From assembly GCA_020284085.1 (NCBI GenBank), contig JACEVL010000410.1, positions 496,001-560,000 of the forward strand: a DNA stretch of 64,000 nucleotides, in the 5' to 3' direction. The position numbers and the translations under genes were made by a program. The DNA comes from Aporrectodea caliginosa. Taxonomy: Eukaryota; Annelida; Clitellata; Crassiclitellata; Lumbricidae. Below the pieces are notes generated by a model that saw nothing but the letters and a program-made list of their open reading frames with translations, was not told the origin of the DNA and searched no databases. Numbering within the stretch: position 1 is the first letter of the stretch; each line of letters begins with the position of its first letter. Below are positions 30,861 to 43,307 of the stretch, in pieces.

Positions 30861-33009
30861 TGCAGCAGGAAATGCAATAAAAGTTTGGTCGCCCTGCCTC
30901 TAGAGTCTCGGAGTTCCGGGAAATCTACGTTTTTCGTACCGTAGCGGAGGAACCCCTTGCGACTAAACACGTGTCCCCATTGTCGTTCAGTACGAAGCCT
31001 ACTGCGCACGGCATGATAGGATGTTGTGAAGAGAAGACATGCTGTAATCAGAGTGTAGAAAATCAGCTTTTTACGTGGAATGAAGGCTTAAATTTTGCAA
31101 GATGATCATGGTGCCAATATTAATTTAAAATTAAACCAATGACTCCTTCCTATGCGAAAAAGCCTGTTCTGATGGTGCCTAGATTCAACACATGTATAGT
31201 GTATACAGTCCTAATCGCGAATGTGTAGCCTCAGTCTTACATGGTTTGTACTTTTGAAAGGTAGCCTATTGATGATCAGTAGCCTACTTGTGAACTTTCG
31301 ACATTGTATCAGGCCGTTAAAGAAATAGAGATTCATGTACAAAACGCAGAATTTTATTTTTTTAAAGTTATATTCATTTATTTAATTTATATTTATTGGT
31401 CGAACAGAAGAACATTTTCAAGTATAATAATTCCATTTCTTCGGAAACAAGAATTGCTCGCCATTGTAGACAAAAGGTAGACCTGAAGGGACTTAGGTCC
31501 CGCTAATTAGGGCTTCTTTCTTACCAAATAAGTTCAGCGAGGGCAAATGAATGCTTCAGCGTTTGCATACAAGGCAAAAGTAAAAAGTCACTCAGCATTA
31601 GATGATTAGACAGTAAATGCAAGAGCAGTCTTTAACTTAACTAAACTTAGCTACACAATACTATTGCAATACAGTGATGGTTTTCGTGGCATTTCTCAGC
31701 ACTAAACAGTAAATACGACAAAAATCTTTATCTTTACTAAACTTAACCAAACAATACTATTGAATGACAGTACAGCGCGTTATAGTACTTTAACAGTGGG
31801 TGTAGGTTATCAATTTCACCTGTAAAGCAAAAGTGGAAGAGAGTGGAAGTGTAGGTAAAGGTGAGAGTAAGAACCTTATTGTTTTCTCGGTGTTTTTGAT
31901 AAACCATGAGTGCAATTTTTTTAAATAAGTTAAAGTTAGAAATAGTTCGAAGATCTTGTGGCAGATTGTTCTATGCAGCAGGGCCAACAAAATTAATCGA
32001 ACATTTACGTTTTTTGGCGAATCAAATTGTTACATTGGCGAATCAAAAGTGTTACACTTAAATACAACTCTGTGCTATTATAAGCATGCCCTACTTAAGG
32101 TTTAAGCCGATCTAAAAAAATTAAATCTAGTTTGACTCTCACGTCTTCGAAAATTTGAGTGAATTAGAGTAGGAAATTCGAAAGATATTAAACAATTTAG
32201 GCTTATACATAAGAATCTTTACTTATATCCTTCAGGAGCCGATGAGTATACTCTTGTGCTTTAAAAATCGTCTTATTGTATAACAGTTGCCTAACAGCAA
32301 ATATCGGTCAATTGTAAGTTGATTTAGGAATACAAAACTCTGAGAGTTTTACAACAAGGCCTATATCAAGTGTGCAGTGGGCAGAGTGGGTACGATATAC
32401 AACCCCCAATGTCGACTCGGAGACAGCCGTAAAGCAAGCCGTGCACTGTTGGATATCCTGCAATGTTGGACTGGCCATTGTACCAGTATGCTATTGCACA
32501 TGGGCCCCTCTGGTTATAGCGCGCGTGGCCCCAAGGTCAGAGGGAATTAAGTATACGTTAATACACAAAATTAATATTCTAAATAATGGCAAGTTCCCAA
32601 AATGGTCCCAGTCCGACTCCGATTAAACAGTGGTTTTTTGTGAGACGTTACAAATAAATTCTAGGCAGGTCTTCCGTCTAATATATTTTCATTGGCTTCA
32701 ATAACAAGCAGTAATAGAAACTTATGACACTCTGGCTATGACTGCCGACATCTCTCCAATGAGTTGGAACTATGGCTTATAGCCAAGGCTCTGGATTTCG
32801 CGATACATTTGATGTGTGGCACACGGATTACACCAGAGCATTGTGCAAACGTCGCTAAACACACTTCCCTGCAACAAAAACGAAACAAAACATTTAAGTT
32901 TAAGTTATTCCACACCATATTCACAAAGCCATTACCAAGAACATAGTTGGCTTATTTCGACTTTTATGGAATGTTAGGCTTCCCTAAACCACAAAAATGA
33001 CTGCTTTGT

Positions 33010-33075
33010 AAACCAAAATGCGGTTAGCAATTGGTATAACAAATGGATACACTTACTTACTTACTTACTTATTAA
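33010..33075 (+). mobile_element. LINE 3' end with (TTAC)n tail
   Basis: ACCAAAATGCGGTTAGCAAT is followed by TTGGTATAACAAATGG and TTAC repeats. The same terminus is found inverted at 45152-45235 and 56883-56940. Confidence 0.7.
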
Positions 33076-33297
33076 TTAAAACCATTAATTATAACTTATC
33101 GTATCATATTTGAGAAGTTGTAAAACGCCTCTTTCAGTACTAGTTATTCAGAGGCGCTCTCAGCGTTGCAGCCCCGAGGAAATAAGAATGTCTTAAGCAA
33201 CGAAGGGATGAGGGTGGGACCTCGACTAAAAGCTTACTACACTCCAGTGACTCCACATAGAAGGGTCCGCAATGGCAAAGGCACGGTGTTGGGCCAT

Positions 33298-35507
33298 ATA
33301 TATATTCGTTTATTGAGAAAAACAATCTGACAAAAACGCGGAAATGCTAACATGAGTGATAATGGATAATTAAGTTCATTAGAAAGTCTTAGAATAGTAA
33401 ATATTTTTATATAATGATCTGGGAATAAATTGAGAGTTGTCCTTGGGTGGGAGAGTATGGTTGTGTGCTCTATGTCTTAATTGGTGAAAGGAGAGGGGTC
33501 GGAGTGGAGGTAGGAGTTGGTGAAGTACATGCTTGGGTTGTGTAATATGGAGAAAAGGAGTTTCGCATCAGCTATATTGGCAAGTTCAGAGACTGTTGGA
33601 AAGGATTGCTCTAGGTAACCTAGGCGTTTGGCTCTTTTTAAGAGTTTTTCCAGGCGTTCTTTATCGGAAGCCAGGGTAAGACCCCACCAGGATGGGGAGG
33701 CATATAGAAGTTTAGCAACGGTAGTGGCTTTAATTACATTATGGATGGATGAGGAAGAAAGGCCATGGGTTTTGAGTTTTCTGATCGCATAATAATAGGA
33801 GGAGCAAGTTGCTGTGAGGTGAGGTGATCTATATGGGCTGTGAGTTTGAGATTATCTTGAAGGATGACACTCAGTATTTTCAAAGTTTTAACTCGGATAA
33901 TACTGGGTAATGGAGGAGGAGGGTCAAATTGGTGTCGAGGGCGGAAAATTATCATTTCTTTAGATTTAGAGCTATTTAAGGTAAGGTTATTGGCAGAAGC
34001 CCAGGTAGAGATTAATTGCAGTTCAGATGGAATAGTATGAGCTTGAGAGGATCCAGTAAGGAGGTAAGTGTCATCTCCAAATTTGAACATAAGATTAAGG
34101 GGCTGAAGAGGGTGCAGGTCTGAACCAGTAATAGAGAAGTTGGTAGGTCCTAAGGGGTCGTCCATTAATTATGTCAACAAAATAGGGGAGTGGGTTTGGA
34201 AAAGTTTGACAGTTGTTGATAAGGGGAGGGGCTCGGTACAATTTGACGTCAACAAATTTTTTCCAATGTATCAACACAGACCCTTCAGATGGTAGCGAAA
34301 ACATTAAGTAATGCTAAAAATGTATAAAGTGCTTAATATTTAATACTACTAAAATGCTGGTAATAAACTACACTCATGTATTTTGAAATTCGAGATTGCA
34401 TTTTTTAGTGTAAAAAATTTGAAAACATGATTCTACATGTATTGAGCCATTTTGTTTCTTTTTTGTAGGGGAGGAGGGTTCTGGGATTGTTGACATAATT
34501 TTTAAGGGGCGGGTCCGTCAATGTTTGACAGTTGTTGACAAGTGGGGTGTAGGGGGTCAAAAACTGCCTAAACTTTGTTGACATAATTAATGGACGACCC
34601 CTAAGACAGAGCCGTGAACTATACTAGCATTAGGAGGAGAGATGAAGAGTGGCCTTTGAATATAGTGAGGTGTGAGCGTTCAAGATGCTATTCAACTGGC
34701 CAGTTATAGATTTGGTCTGGGATATCAAGAGTCGAGATTTTCTCAAATAGGGCAGAGTGCTTAACAGAGTCAAATGCTTTGGAGAAGTCAAGGGAGATTA
34801 TTGAGACATATTCGTTGGTTTTTAGGAGGAGTTGTGTATGATGTATGATAGATATTATGGCTGCAGAGGTGGAACCAGTGGGCCTGAAAGCAAATTGATC
34901 TGAAACTAGGGATTCAAGGGGGGCTTGAGTAAGTGTAGGGTATATAAAAATAATCTCTGAACTATTTGCTTTTCGACTATTCGAAGAGAACAGGGAGGAT
35001 GGAAATTGGGCGGAAGTCAGCATTTTGAGAATGGAAGTTGATTTTAGCTTTTGGCCGGATTATGGCTATTTTCCATTGGGGAGGGATAAAGTGGGATAGG
35101 AATGAGAGATTGATAAGGTGAGAGAGAGGTAATGAAAAGAATGGGGCGGTGAGTCTAAGAAACCAAGCAGGTAGGTTGTCATATCCAGTGGCAGTAGGAT
35201 GCAAATGGTCGAGAAGATAGAATAGTTGGTATTCTTCAATGAAGGGGTATTTGGGAGGGGCTGTGAGTCGGAAATTAGGAGGGGAGTAGTTTTGGTCGGT
35301 GGAGATAGGGGAGTAATGGAGGTTAAGGTCGTCTGCAGTGATGTGTGTAGAGTAGTTGCTTTCAGGATCTTTGTTAGTAAGGGATTTTACTTTATCCAAA
35401 AGAGGTCAAAGACCTTTACAAGAGTCAACGTTTTTGAAATCACAGGATATTTCTTTTGAAATAGCACGGTTAATTTTGAGGGAGAGAGAGGAGGCTACGA
35501 CCTCCGG
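33298..35507 (-). mobile_element. LINE insertion with reverse transcriptase, minus strand
   Basis: A CR1/jockey-like non-LTR element of about 2.2 kb, 5'-truncated, with its coding strand on minus. It is inserted into the older LINE copy: U3 reads through the site (TTAGGCCATGGCAG near 50972) and CCAT is duplicated here. From N to C: DFKNVDSCKGL, YDNLPAWFL, ADFRPISILPVLFE (fingers), DQFAFRPTGSTSAA, SLDFSKAFDSVKHSALFEK (palm), a GSVLGP junction, FKFGDDTYLL (in place of the catalytic YADD), LKILSVILQD and the thumb. At least two frameshifts or stops inactivate it. The 3' tail reads CTCAATAAACGAATATATAT. The 448-bp MITE at 34154 interrupts it. Confidence 0.88.
34154..34601. mobile_element. 448-bp Harbinger-like MITE, 28-bp perfect TIRs, TAA TSD
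   Basis: Ends GGGGTCGTCCATTAATTATG plus TCAACAAA are perfectly inverted over 28 bp and flanked by TAA on both sides (34151-34153 and 34602-34604). Removing the element and one TAA rejoins the LINE frame across a conserved GSVLGP. A 3-bp TWA duplication and a GGG start suggest PIF/Harbinger. Subterminal GTTTGACAGTTGTTGA occurs at both ends. No coding capacity. Confidence 0.92.
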
Positions 35508-36067
35508 ACCCCATGGCAGTCCTTGCTCGGGGAACTAGGAGATCAAGTCGATCAGCAGACCAGAGAGGGCGGGAGGAGACAGCAAAGAGAGGTTTGCTCA
35601 TTAAGTCGCAAAGATAGTTAAAAACTAGTTCCTGTTGAATTCATAAGACTAAGAGCAGTACTTTGTATTGGAGAGGCAAAGGGAAGCCAGTGTAAGACAT
35701 CAGTCGTGTAGGTAGAAATGTGGGAGAAGCGAGGGACACGAGCATTTAACCTGGTGGATGCCAAGTTCATTACCGACTGAATTTAGACTAATTCAGTGGC
35801 AGATTTAAAGAGGATCCGCCGAAGAACGTAGTCAAACAGATACTGTGTTCATAATCTTGGAGGATTTATGCACAGGTTAACACTCTAACGACGAGGCTGC
35901 ATTGGTTTCCCAGTCGCTTTTAGTGCACTCTCGACGATCAAGTTTAAAAATCTGCAACGCCAGAATATTCTTTTGCCACTACTTCAAATCTTGAATCCAC
36001 GTCTAGATTAATTGCATACCTTCATACTCTCTGTAAAAATCAACAAACATACGCCTAATACGCAACT

Positions 36068-36309
36068 GGGGCGCGGTGGTATAGGGGTATGTTCGGTGTC
36101 TTGCAGATGGAGGGTTGCGGGTTCGAATCCACCTCAGAGCCGCCGCGTAGGGACCCTGGGCAAGTCCTTCACTCGCAATTGCTCATGCGCTTCGGCGTGA
36201 AAGCGTCCGCGCAGTAGTCGGGAGCGCCTCTGAATGGGAAATCTGGTAGGGGCGCTATAACAAGTGTTCAAATACAATACAATACAATACAATAGAATAC
36301 AATACAATG
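36068..36309 (+). mobile_element. tRNA-derived SINE (family S2) with (AATAC)n tail, copy 1
   Basis: Head GGGCGCGGTGGTATAGGGGT with B box GGGTTCGAATCC. The body holds CCTGGGCAAGTCCTTCACTC. The 3' domain GGGAGCGCCTCTGAATGGGA with GGGGCGCTATAACAAG is shared with the window's LINE ends; the tail is AATAC repeats. U3 has the empty site near 51560. Compared with copy 2 it lacks about 15 bp near 36200. Confidence 0.88.
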
Positions 36310-36685
36310 CGTAACTTCGTTCTTTGATGAGCGTTGTTGAACAACTTTTAATTCAATTCATTTTCAGATTTTATCACGAAATTCTAGGACAGGCTTAATT
36401 GTATCTCAATAGCTACCAGAAGAACAATTTCAAGACGTATTTTGAACTCGTACGTAATTTATTTTGAAACTCATAACTGAAATGAATCATACTACAAAGA
36501 CATACATGTAAGTGTTTGCCTAAGACATCGCGAGCGTTTGCGAATGTCGACGCCCTGTGATAAGGTGATTGTGCGTCAGTGGTCTCCCTTCATCCGTCCT
36601 AAGTCATTCATCCGCTACTAGCTTTGAGAGTTCACTCACGTATGAATTTATTTCTTGCAAGAAAATAGAGCACACATAGACTTAC

Positions 36686-36828
36686 TGTTATCCCAATCTG
36701 AGCACGAAGTTTTGTCCGCATTGAAGTCTCAAATGGGCAACCAAGACAGAGAGGACCCGAGAGGCATTCACCCATCTGCGACGCAAGGGTGCACATGAAA
36801 CAAGGGTGGCAAAAGGTGCAGTACATAC
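36686..36828 (-). CDS. PLAC8-family gene copy 2, exon B
   Basis: 143 bp, acceptor CTTTGTACGTAG and donor ACA-GTAAGT, the same phase as the other copies. It encodes MYCTFCHPCFMCTLASQMGE, CLSGPLCLGCPFETSMRTK and LRAQIGIT. All cysteines of the CHPCF motif are kept and GPLCLGC adds two that copies 1 and 4 lack but copy 3 shares. YGI is changed to IGI. No stop or frameshift. Flanked by the S2 SINE downstream and a LINE in the preceding intron. Confidence 0.87.
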
Positions 36829-36934
36829 CTACGTACAAAGAAAACGACAACATCCTCAATAGAACTCAGGCAACGCATTTGTGCACAATACTTGCAGCCC
36901 AACAGGGACACAAAGCTGAACTTATTAGGCAATC

Positions 36935-38065
36935 AAATCAAATCAAAAAATCAATTCATTACTATTTATTAAGAGAGACAACCGTCATTGACATACAATA
37001 GCGTTACAGAGAAAACAAGACATCCATATCATACAGGGTAAACATAAAATATATCGTACATGGATGGATCTTGCACGGTTGAGCTCTTAAAGGAAAACTT
37101 CAAAGGGACAAGTCCCGCTACCTAGAGTGCCCAGTAGTTATCACATGTGGAGGAATGACAGTTTCATTTAATTGAATAGCATTAGTCTTAACAGAAATAA
37201 AAAAGTTCCTTAACTAACAGAGATTGTGATAAATGTAATAACGCCAATCAGTCATAGTAAGAAATACACATGTCGTAATTGTCTAGATGATCGAGCATAA
37301 TTAACTGAGAATAGATGACGACACCAATCTTAACATCTACTGTGGACCCTCTGATCCTCTGGAAACCGGACTCGGACCTCACTCAGACTACTCTTTTGGA
37401 AACCCATCTGACTAGACGCAGCGCTCTAGAATAAGCTTTAGAAGTTTGGAGATTACGATTTCGATACGATCAAGTGCAATTTTATCCTTCATTTAGGTTG
37501 ATAAAGTGCAATTAAGTTCTTTTTTGAAACGACCAATCCAAGATAGAGATATTATTTCAGTGGCCAATGGGTTCCATACCATTGAGCCTTGACACTTAAC
37601 AGAAAACCGTTTGGTATTAATTCGAGCAACGTCTGAGCGGTAGGTCTCTGCTCTTCTACTGAAGTGTGGTGGACAGAGGACCCTATTTTAAGTACATGTA
37701 GTTGTTGAAAGACGAAGGTAATGTTGTGTTATGCTTAAGGTACATGAACAGGCCAATTTGATGCTTTTTAATATCCATTATTGTCCATATAATTATGATT
37801 AATTTTAAAGTTTTCTAAGTGCAAATTCTCCATTGAATATGAAAACAGTACAAATGCTAACTTTTGTAGTGTAACGAGACATTGTAATTAGTTTAAGATA
37901 AGGGTATAATAAAGATTGGTTAAAATATTTAGTGGTAGGTAATGTCTTATTCATCGCAGGATTCCTACATTTTGCCACTTTCTTTTAGATTTGCAGGATA
38001 CATTCTTTCCAATTAAGGTGTGAATCAATAATTATGCCTAGAACCTGGTTGCAGCAACCTGATTA
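36935..38065 (-). mobile_element. LINE in the PLAC8 copy 2 intron, minus strand
   Basis: Minus-strand coding debris: VLGIIIDSHLNWKE (about 38000-38060), then INTKRFSVKCQGSMVWNPLA (about 37560-37640), then a 3' end AATAAATAGTAATGAATTGA with TTGAT repeats. U3 carries the same insertion (53255-53640, shorter); U1 and U4 do not. Confidence 0.75.
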
Positions 38066-38075
38066 ATGATTGTAC

Positions 38076-38180
38076 CCAGTGCCGGATTAAGGCATAAGCC
38101 AGATAAGCCATTGCTTAGGGCCCCGCAAGGTTTTGGGGTCACAAAATCCGGAGAAATAAATCAAATTGTTGTAGCAAATT
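38076..38180. mobile_element. hAT-like end fragment (CAGTGCCGGATTAAGGC)
   Basis: CAGTGCCGGATTAAGGCATA with AGGGCCCCGCAAGG is a common hAT terminal sequence. A related stretch, CGCATAAGCCAGCTAAGCCA, is at 39198. No matching right end or TSD was found. Confidence 0.4.
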
Positions 38181-38584
38181 CATAATTTTGTATAATTTTA
38201 AATAATTTAGCGCTAGTAAGTTTTAGTTACTACAGTCTTACTGAATACTGACCCTAGTTGCAGATTCACACTCTCAGTCTGTACAGGGGTCCTAGCGACC
38301 GACGGCAGACGTCAAAGGCTCAAAGCGAAACTCTAATAATAATTTCGCACTCTGTGTCGGCCATATTATGACCACTAATTTTGTGATATTTCGCTAGTCA
38401 ACTTTGGTCGCAATCGCAATGAAATAGAAACGTTTACAAACAGCTAATAATAAAATGCCGCACTACTGGGTTAATTCACACAGGAAAAATCCGGGGCGAA
38501 CATGGGCTATATTAGGCCTACTTATAGCGTATTTTTACGTTCTCATGTATGTCGAATCGTCCATATTGCACTTTCAATTTTTTT

Positions 38585-38740
38585 TATTAACGAAAATAAA
38601 GATGAATTTTCGTTATTGTTATTTTCGTTATAGTTATAGTCAATGATATTTTTTAGTCATAGTTATAGTTATCGTTAACGAAATCAATTTATTTTCGTTA
38701 ACGAACATTTTCGTTATCGTTATCGTTAACGAGAATCACA
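38585..38740. repeat. degenerate (TTATCG/TTATAG)n repeat
   Basis: CGTTATAGTTATAGTCA and CGTTATCGTTATCGTTAACG-type repeats rich in CGTTAACG palindromes, just left of exon A. Confidence 0.7.
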
Positions 38741-38860
38741 CTGTCGTACATCGAACTGATCTGATAAATTCGGCTATTAAATTTATTGGGGTCGGAACGA
38801 ATCGGTTAAATGTCGTTTCTAAATAAAGGCAGAGATGATAGAGAGTGGAGTAAATCTTAC

Positions 38861-38954
38861 ATCCGGCGACGTCGTCACAGCAACCATACATGCCGCTTGA
38901 CCATTCGCGGATGTTCTGCTGCTGTCCTTGTGACTGTGGCTGACTGGTCTGCAT
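38861..38954 (-). CDS. PLAC8-family gene copy 2, exon A (start codon)
   Basis: 94 bp from ATG to GGAT-GTAAGA. It encodes MQTSQPQSQGQQQNIREWSS then GMYGCCDDVAGC, with the last Cys completed by exon B. This is the shortest Gln-rich head of the three visible copies. WSSGMYGCC is identical in all. The conserved acceptor-like CTGTTTCAG ends at 39029, so transcribed leader probably extends to 39028. Confidence 0.86.
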
Positions 38955-39704
38955 TATTGCTTGAACTGTTATCGAGGTCAAGGTCGATCACAAGATTACC
39001 AATTCACGGCAGACACTGAGTCGCAAACCTGAAACAGTTTATTCAGTTTGCATAATGATTGTTATAACAGTACTGTGGCTTATTGTTTTTGAATTTTTGC
39101 ATACGTTTCCATGCAGTCTTAATTGCACTTAGCCTACGTGAAAACTATATAACGAAGAAAATGAAGCATGATTAAATGCGCTCAGAATCGGAATAACGCA
39201 TAAGCCAGCTAAGCCATGGCTTAGGGCCACAACGTTTTGAGGGTCCCAGATATCAGGAATAATTTAATCAAATTGTACTAAGGTCCTAACTGAAAAAATT
39301 ATTGACAATGGTAAATGCATGCGTTATTTTTTTTATTCAGTCAATATTTCCTTAGAAACAATCGTTTACGTAACGGTTCGAACTTTTTGATTGTTAATTT
39401 CTCCAGTCCTGCAGAATCATTACAGTAAAATTCTTTCTTTAAGTTCTTAAAATTTGTAACCTTTCTTATTTTTCAATAATTTTTTAACCTTTCATGTTAC
39501 CCAAGACTTCTGCTTATTTGTTCTTTTTGCTTAAGTATGTTTTCTTCAATTATCTTTCTCATGACGTCCTTCCAATTCATCCATGCTTCATTCATTCCCT
39601 TGAAAACATACCTTTGTATTGTTGTTTTAACTTTAATTAACACCTCCAAAACCCTTTTCCTTTAACCTTGTCCTTACTAATTCTGCTAGGCTCATAGCAC
39701 GCCT

Positions 39705-40130
39705 TCCTCGGTTCTCCCATATTTCAGATTATATGACTGAAGTGCTACACTGGCTCCCAATCACCTCACGTATCCATTATAAGATCTTCCTCCTGGTCTC
39801 CAAATCTCAACTTGGCCTTGCACCAAAATATATATCTCGGACTTTATGCGTAAGCCTCTCTCTGTAACATCTGCTCGCCCTTTGCGCTCTACTGACCGTC
39901 TGGACCTCTTTGTCCCTCGTGTTAGGTCTGCCTTGACTCAATGCCGGGCATTTGCTGTGATAGGTCCCTCCACTTGGAATGGCCTCCCCGCTCTTCTACG
40001 GGTTAAGGTCATGTCTGGGATTTCTCACGCATCCTCTCGCTCTCTTAAGGCGTTTCTTTTCCTCCGGGGCTTCCGCGCTGAAAGCTCCTCTGAATAGTCT
40101 ATGCTGCGAGAGCCGCTCTACAATTTTTTA
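39705..40130 (+). mobile_element. LINE C-terminal fragment
   Basis: Plus strand: LAPKYIS-like start, then SARPLRSTDRLDLFVPRVRS, CRAFAVIGPSTWNGLPALL, SLKAFLFLRGF and ESSSE-stop, i.e. the LINE C-terminal R(P)LRS..LxVPRxR..GPxxWNxLP order, followed by GATACGATACGAT tail repeats. Confidence 0.8.
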
Positions 40131-40159
40131 GATACGATACGATACGATATCATATATGC

Positions 40160-40490
40160 ACACTCGACATTGCACACCTCTGCCGCCCAGTGTCCGACGT
40201 TGTAGCGCGTCGGGCGCTTCGCTCCGCGACGACGGGGCAACTCCTAGTTCCGTGGCGCTCGCTTGACTGCTAGGCAGCGCCGAGCTTTCTCGGTTGCAGG
40301 CCCCTCCATCTGGAATGACCTGCCATCGGAGCTGCGCTTGCTACCTTTGACCAGTCAAACTGGGTTTTATAAATCACTCAAGTCTTTTTATTTTTGCCGT
40401 GGCTGGGCTGGGAGCGCCTCTGAGTAGATTTCTTGAAGGGCGCTATATAAATTTCCAGAATGAATGAATGAATGAATGAATGAATGAATA
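40160..40490 (+). mobile_element. second LINE 3' end with (GAAT)n tail
   Basis: Frameshifted plus-strand coding (FSVAGPSIWNDLP-like, then FLFLPWLGWERL) ends in GGAGCGCCTCTGAGTAGATT, TTGAAGGGCGCTATATAAAT and GAAT repeats at 40456-40490. Confidence 0.75.
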
Positions 40491-41159
40491 TAATGCTGTT
40501 CTAAACTGCTCTTTATTCATAAACTGACATAATTTTGTAGCACCAACATCTGATTCTAGAGTACAAGTGGAATAACATTTCGATAGGCCCTATGATGAGA
40601 TAAACTAACGACATACTCGTTTTTCACTCACATAGGGTCTATGCGTACATAATACAAGAACATTTGCAAATTCTACTTTGTCCTACCTGCCAAGTGAGTT
40701 GCAGCACAACCTCAAATGCGATATTAGGCTATGTTCTCGTGGCCTTTATAAGCAAACGAACAGATGCTATGCGCCACAGCCAGAGATCGCCCGTGACTGT
40801 GAGCGCGGCTGCGCGTTTAACGATGGCAGGAGCAATCTGATTAGCCTACTCGCCAATATTGACTAAACTGTGGCGTAAATCACGGGGGCGGGAGAAAGAG
40901 GGGACAGTTTTGACTGGGGCCTATCTATCAGAAAGTTATCTTCGCCATCTATCGCATACGTCATTCTTTCTATGCCTATCTATGAGGTCGGATTCTTCTT
41001 TATACATTTCTTTATTTCATTCTCTGCGATATCTCTTGACAGTAACAGTACAATTGCACACGACTGCTCTAGCGACGATGCTGAGATAGCTAAGATGATT
41101 GCAACAACTGCAAGAACCCTTATTCTAGACTTCTCAAGAATAACGCTTAGTGTCCACTG

Positions 41160-41870
41160 AACACTAGACATGACAGTCGAATACAGAATGCCCAGTTTAA
41201 GCTGCTGGCGTATCTGTCTGAACCACTGATACCAGAACTACCCGACTGTCCGACTCTCTCGACCGTCTCCTCTTCTCTCCCTGTACTGACTTCTTTATCC
41301 TAAGTCAGTCGGAAGCTCTTGGTAAAGGTATAGTCGTGAAAGGTATAGTCGTGATTACCTAGACCACTGGAAGGTGTGGCCTCAGTCAAACCTTACCTAC
41401 TTATACTAAACTAGTTCCTTCAAGTGAGGGCGGGGCCTTCCCGGAAGATTCTGGAATCTAACTTCTGGGGTCCATCTATTATCCTCGACGAATGCTATGA
41501 TATTCTCGAAGCGTGCTGCGCTCTTTAGAAGTCGATAGACTATAGCAATAATTCTTCATCAAGACATTGTCATCACATGTCCTCTTCTTTCAGATCCTAC
41601 TCTGTAGGCGCCATGACCTGCTGCTTCTATTGCTGGTATACCTCTTGCGGTCGGTGGGTTACTGGCGAATGCAGGCCTAGATTCAGGTGTCAGAACCTTA
41701 AGACTAATATACGAATGCTCACTGGCTATGTAAAGCTAAGTTACTCAACATTACCTTCCAAAACCTATATACTAAACCTAACTGTGTGATATATCTGTCC
41801 CCCAAAACGCAAAAATCCGGCCCGAAAAATCTGTTCCCCAAAGTTGTGCACAGATTTTCGCCTGTAGACA
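41160..41870. other. no recognised content
   Basis: Between two blocks of U2. A tandem AAAGGTATAGTCGTGA pair lies at about 41325-41355. Nothing else recognised. Confidence 0.35.
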
Positions 41871-42299
41871 GCAGCATGGACGAAGACACAGGCCTACAAC
41901 GAGTAGAGCGTTAAGCAGCTTGTCCAGACTGTAGACCTACTGACTAAATTGGAAGAACTTTTACTGAACAGGATTACGGTTAAAGACAGGGAAACATGAC
42001 TAAAAGGGTTAAATCGAAAAACAGTTGCTAGAATAGAAAGCTTGTCAGTGCTATTTATGACATTGTCGCATTCATAGTCAGACTTACACACCGGTCACTG
42101 TAATGGAAATATTCAGGTCTCTATTGAAAACGAGACAACATAATTGCTGAGCTTCTTTTGGCTAAAGCCGACTTGCATACATTTGCATATATATATTTAT
42201 ATAATTATACACAGGTTAGATGCTGGTCTAAATGGACTCCTAGGACCTTAACCGAGATTAGTTGAGGAATCTGAAAATTTTCAAATCGAATCATGCTCT

Positions 42300-42650
42300 A
42301 TAGGGGGATTAATTTTCTTTCTGTGTGAACAGAAAAGAATGTAACTATATAGCTTTACTGAGATAACCGGTTGCTTTTTAAATCAGTCTGCAAGTTTATG
42401 TAATTCCTGGTTCACTAAATGAATTAATCCCCCATAGGTTTTTAGGAGATAAACACAATTGAATCATCGGCGGAGTATAAAATCTATAGCCTACAAGTAT
42501 ATAGAGGCGATGGGAAGGTCAATAATAGATTTAAGAAACAGTAGAGGACCTAGAATAGATCCCTGGGAAACGCCGAATCAAATTAATCTTAATTTCGATA
42601 CACGCCCTGACATACAACAACCTGTTGCCTAATTGTGAGATAGCTCTTAA
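42300..42650 (-). mobile_element. LINE reverse transcriptase relic, minus strand
   Basis: Minus strand: GVSQGSILGPLLFL, SIIDLPIASIY, then after a frameshift ILYSADDSIVFIS. GxPQGSxLGPLLF and YADD are the palm motifs of reverse transcriptase. Short and broken. Confidence 0.7.
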
Positions 42651-42829
42651 ACCAACATATATATATATATTAAAATCCCGGATCCCGATATCTCAAGTTT
42701 AGCAAATAATATATTGTGAATATGATGAATAATCATAATCATAACCATATACATGCATGCACAAATGCAAACATGTAGATATATATGAACACGCAGGCCT
42801 CTATAAACATGTATGCCATGACATTTTAT

Positions 42830-42965
42830 TCAGTTTTGGGTTCCTAATTTCTATTTTAGTTCAAGTTACAGTTTTGAAACTCGCCAATTTTTATTACAGT
42901 TTCAGTTTTGAAATAATTTTTCATCTCATTTCAGTTACTGAAAATTGTAGTTTCAGTTTCTACAT
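42830..42965. repeat. T-rich dispersed repeat (TTTCAGTTTTGAAA)
   Basis: Repeats of TTTCAGTTTTGAAAT and TTTCAGTTACTGAAA. Related copies at 25793-25850, 26216-26335 and 45587-45700. Confidence 0.55.
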
Positions 42966-42966
42966 A

Positions 42967-43307
42967 GATCAATCAATCAATCAATATTCGTTTATTCTGA
43001 ATAACCAAGTTGTCACAGACGCAACTTGTTACAATGAAAGCTCATTCTAAGTTTAACAAGGATTCGAGTATGTTTAAAGTCGGAGTTTAGATTAGGTGCC
43101 AATTTAGATTAATTAATTAACGTTCCGATACAGGACTCTAGATACAAAGTTTCGATCGTCTTTAAGGGGAAGTTTGAAGTCATGCGGTCGGGCGCGAAGG
43201 TTATATTTACATGTAGATGGTTTCTTTGCTGGAAAGAGGCTACGAAGAACATGGCTTGTTTCTGACCATATGGCGGAGAACAGGCGGTCATCGGCAACCC
43301 TTGCCAT
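42967..43307 (-). mobile_element. LINE 3' end with (TTGA)n tail, minus strand
   Basis: Minus-strand coding ARVADDRLFSAIWSETSHVL and RARPHDFKLPLKDDRNFVSR, then LYRNVN-stop and a tail inverted as ATCAATCAATCAATATTCGT. Same C-terminal motif as the LINE at 3005-3711. Confidence 0.8.

Larger units (their letters stand above)
30830..42150. repeat. segmental duplication unit U2 (PLAC8 copy 2)
   Basis: Homology to U1 starts inside GAGTAATGTTTTGCAGCAGG and runs through old LINE debris, PLAC8 exon B and A, and the distal block at 40490-42150. U2 gained a LINE with a nested MITE (33298-35507), an S2 SINE (36068-36309) and LINE 3' ends at 39700-40490. Confidence 0.85.
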
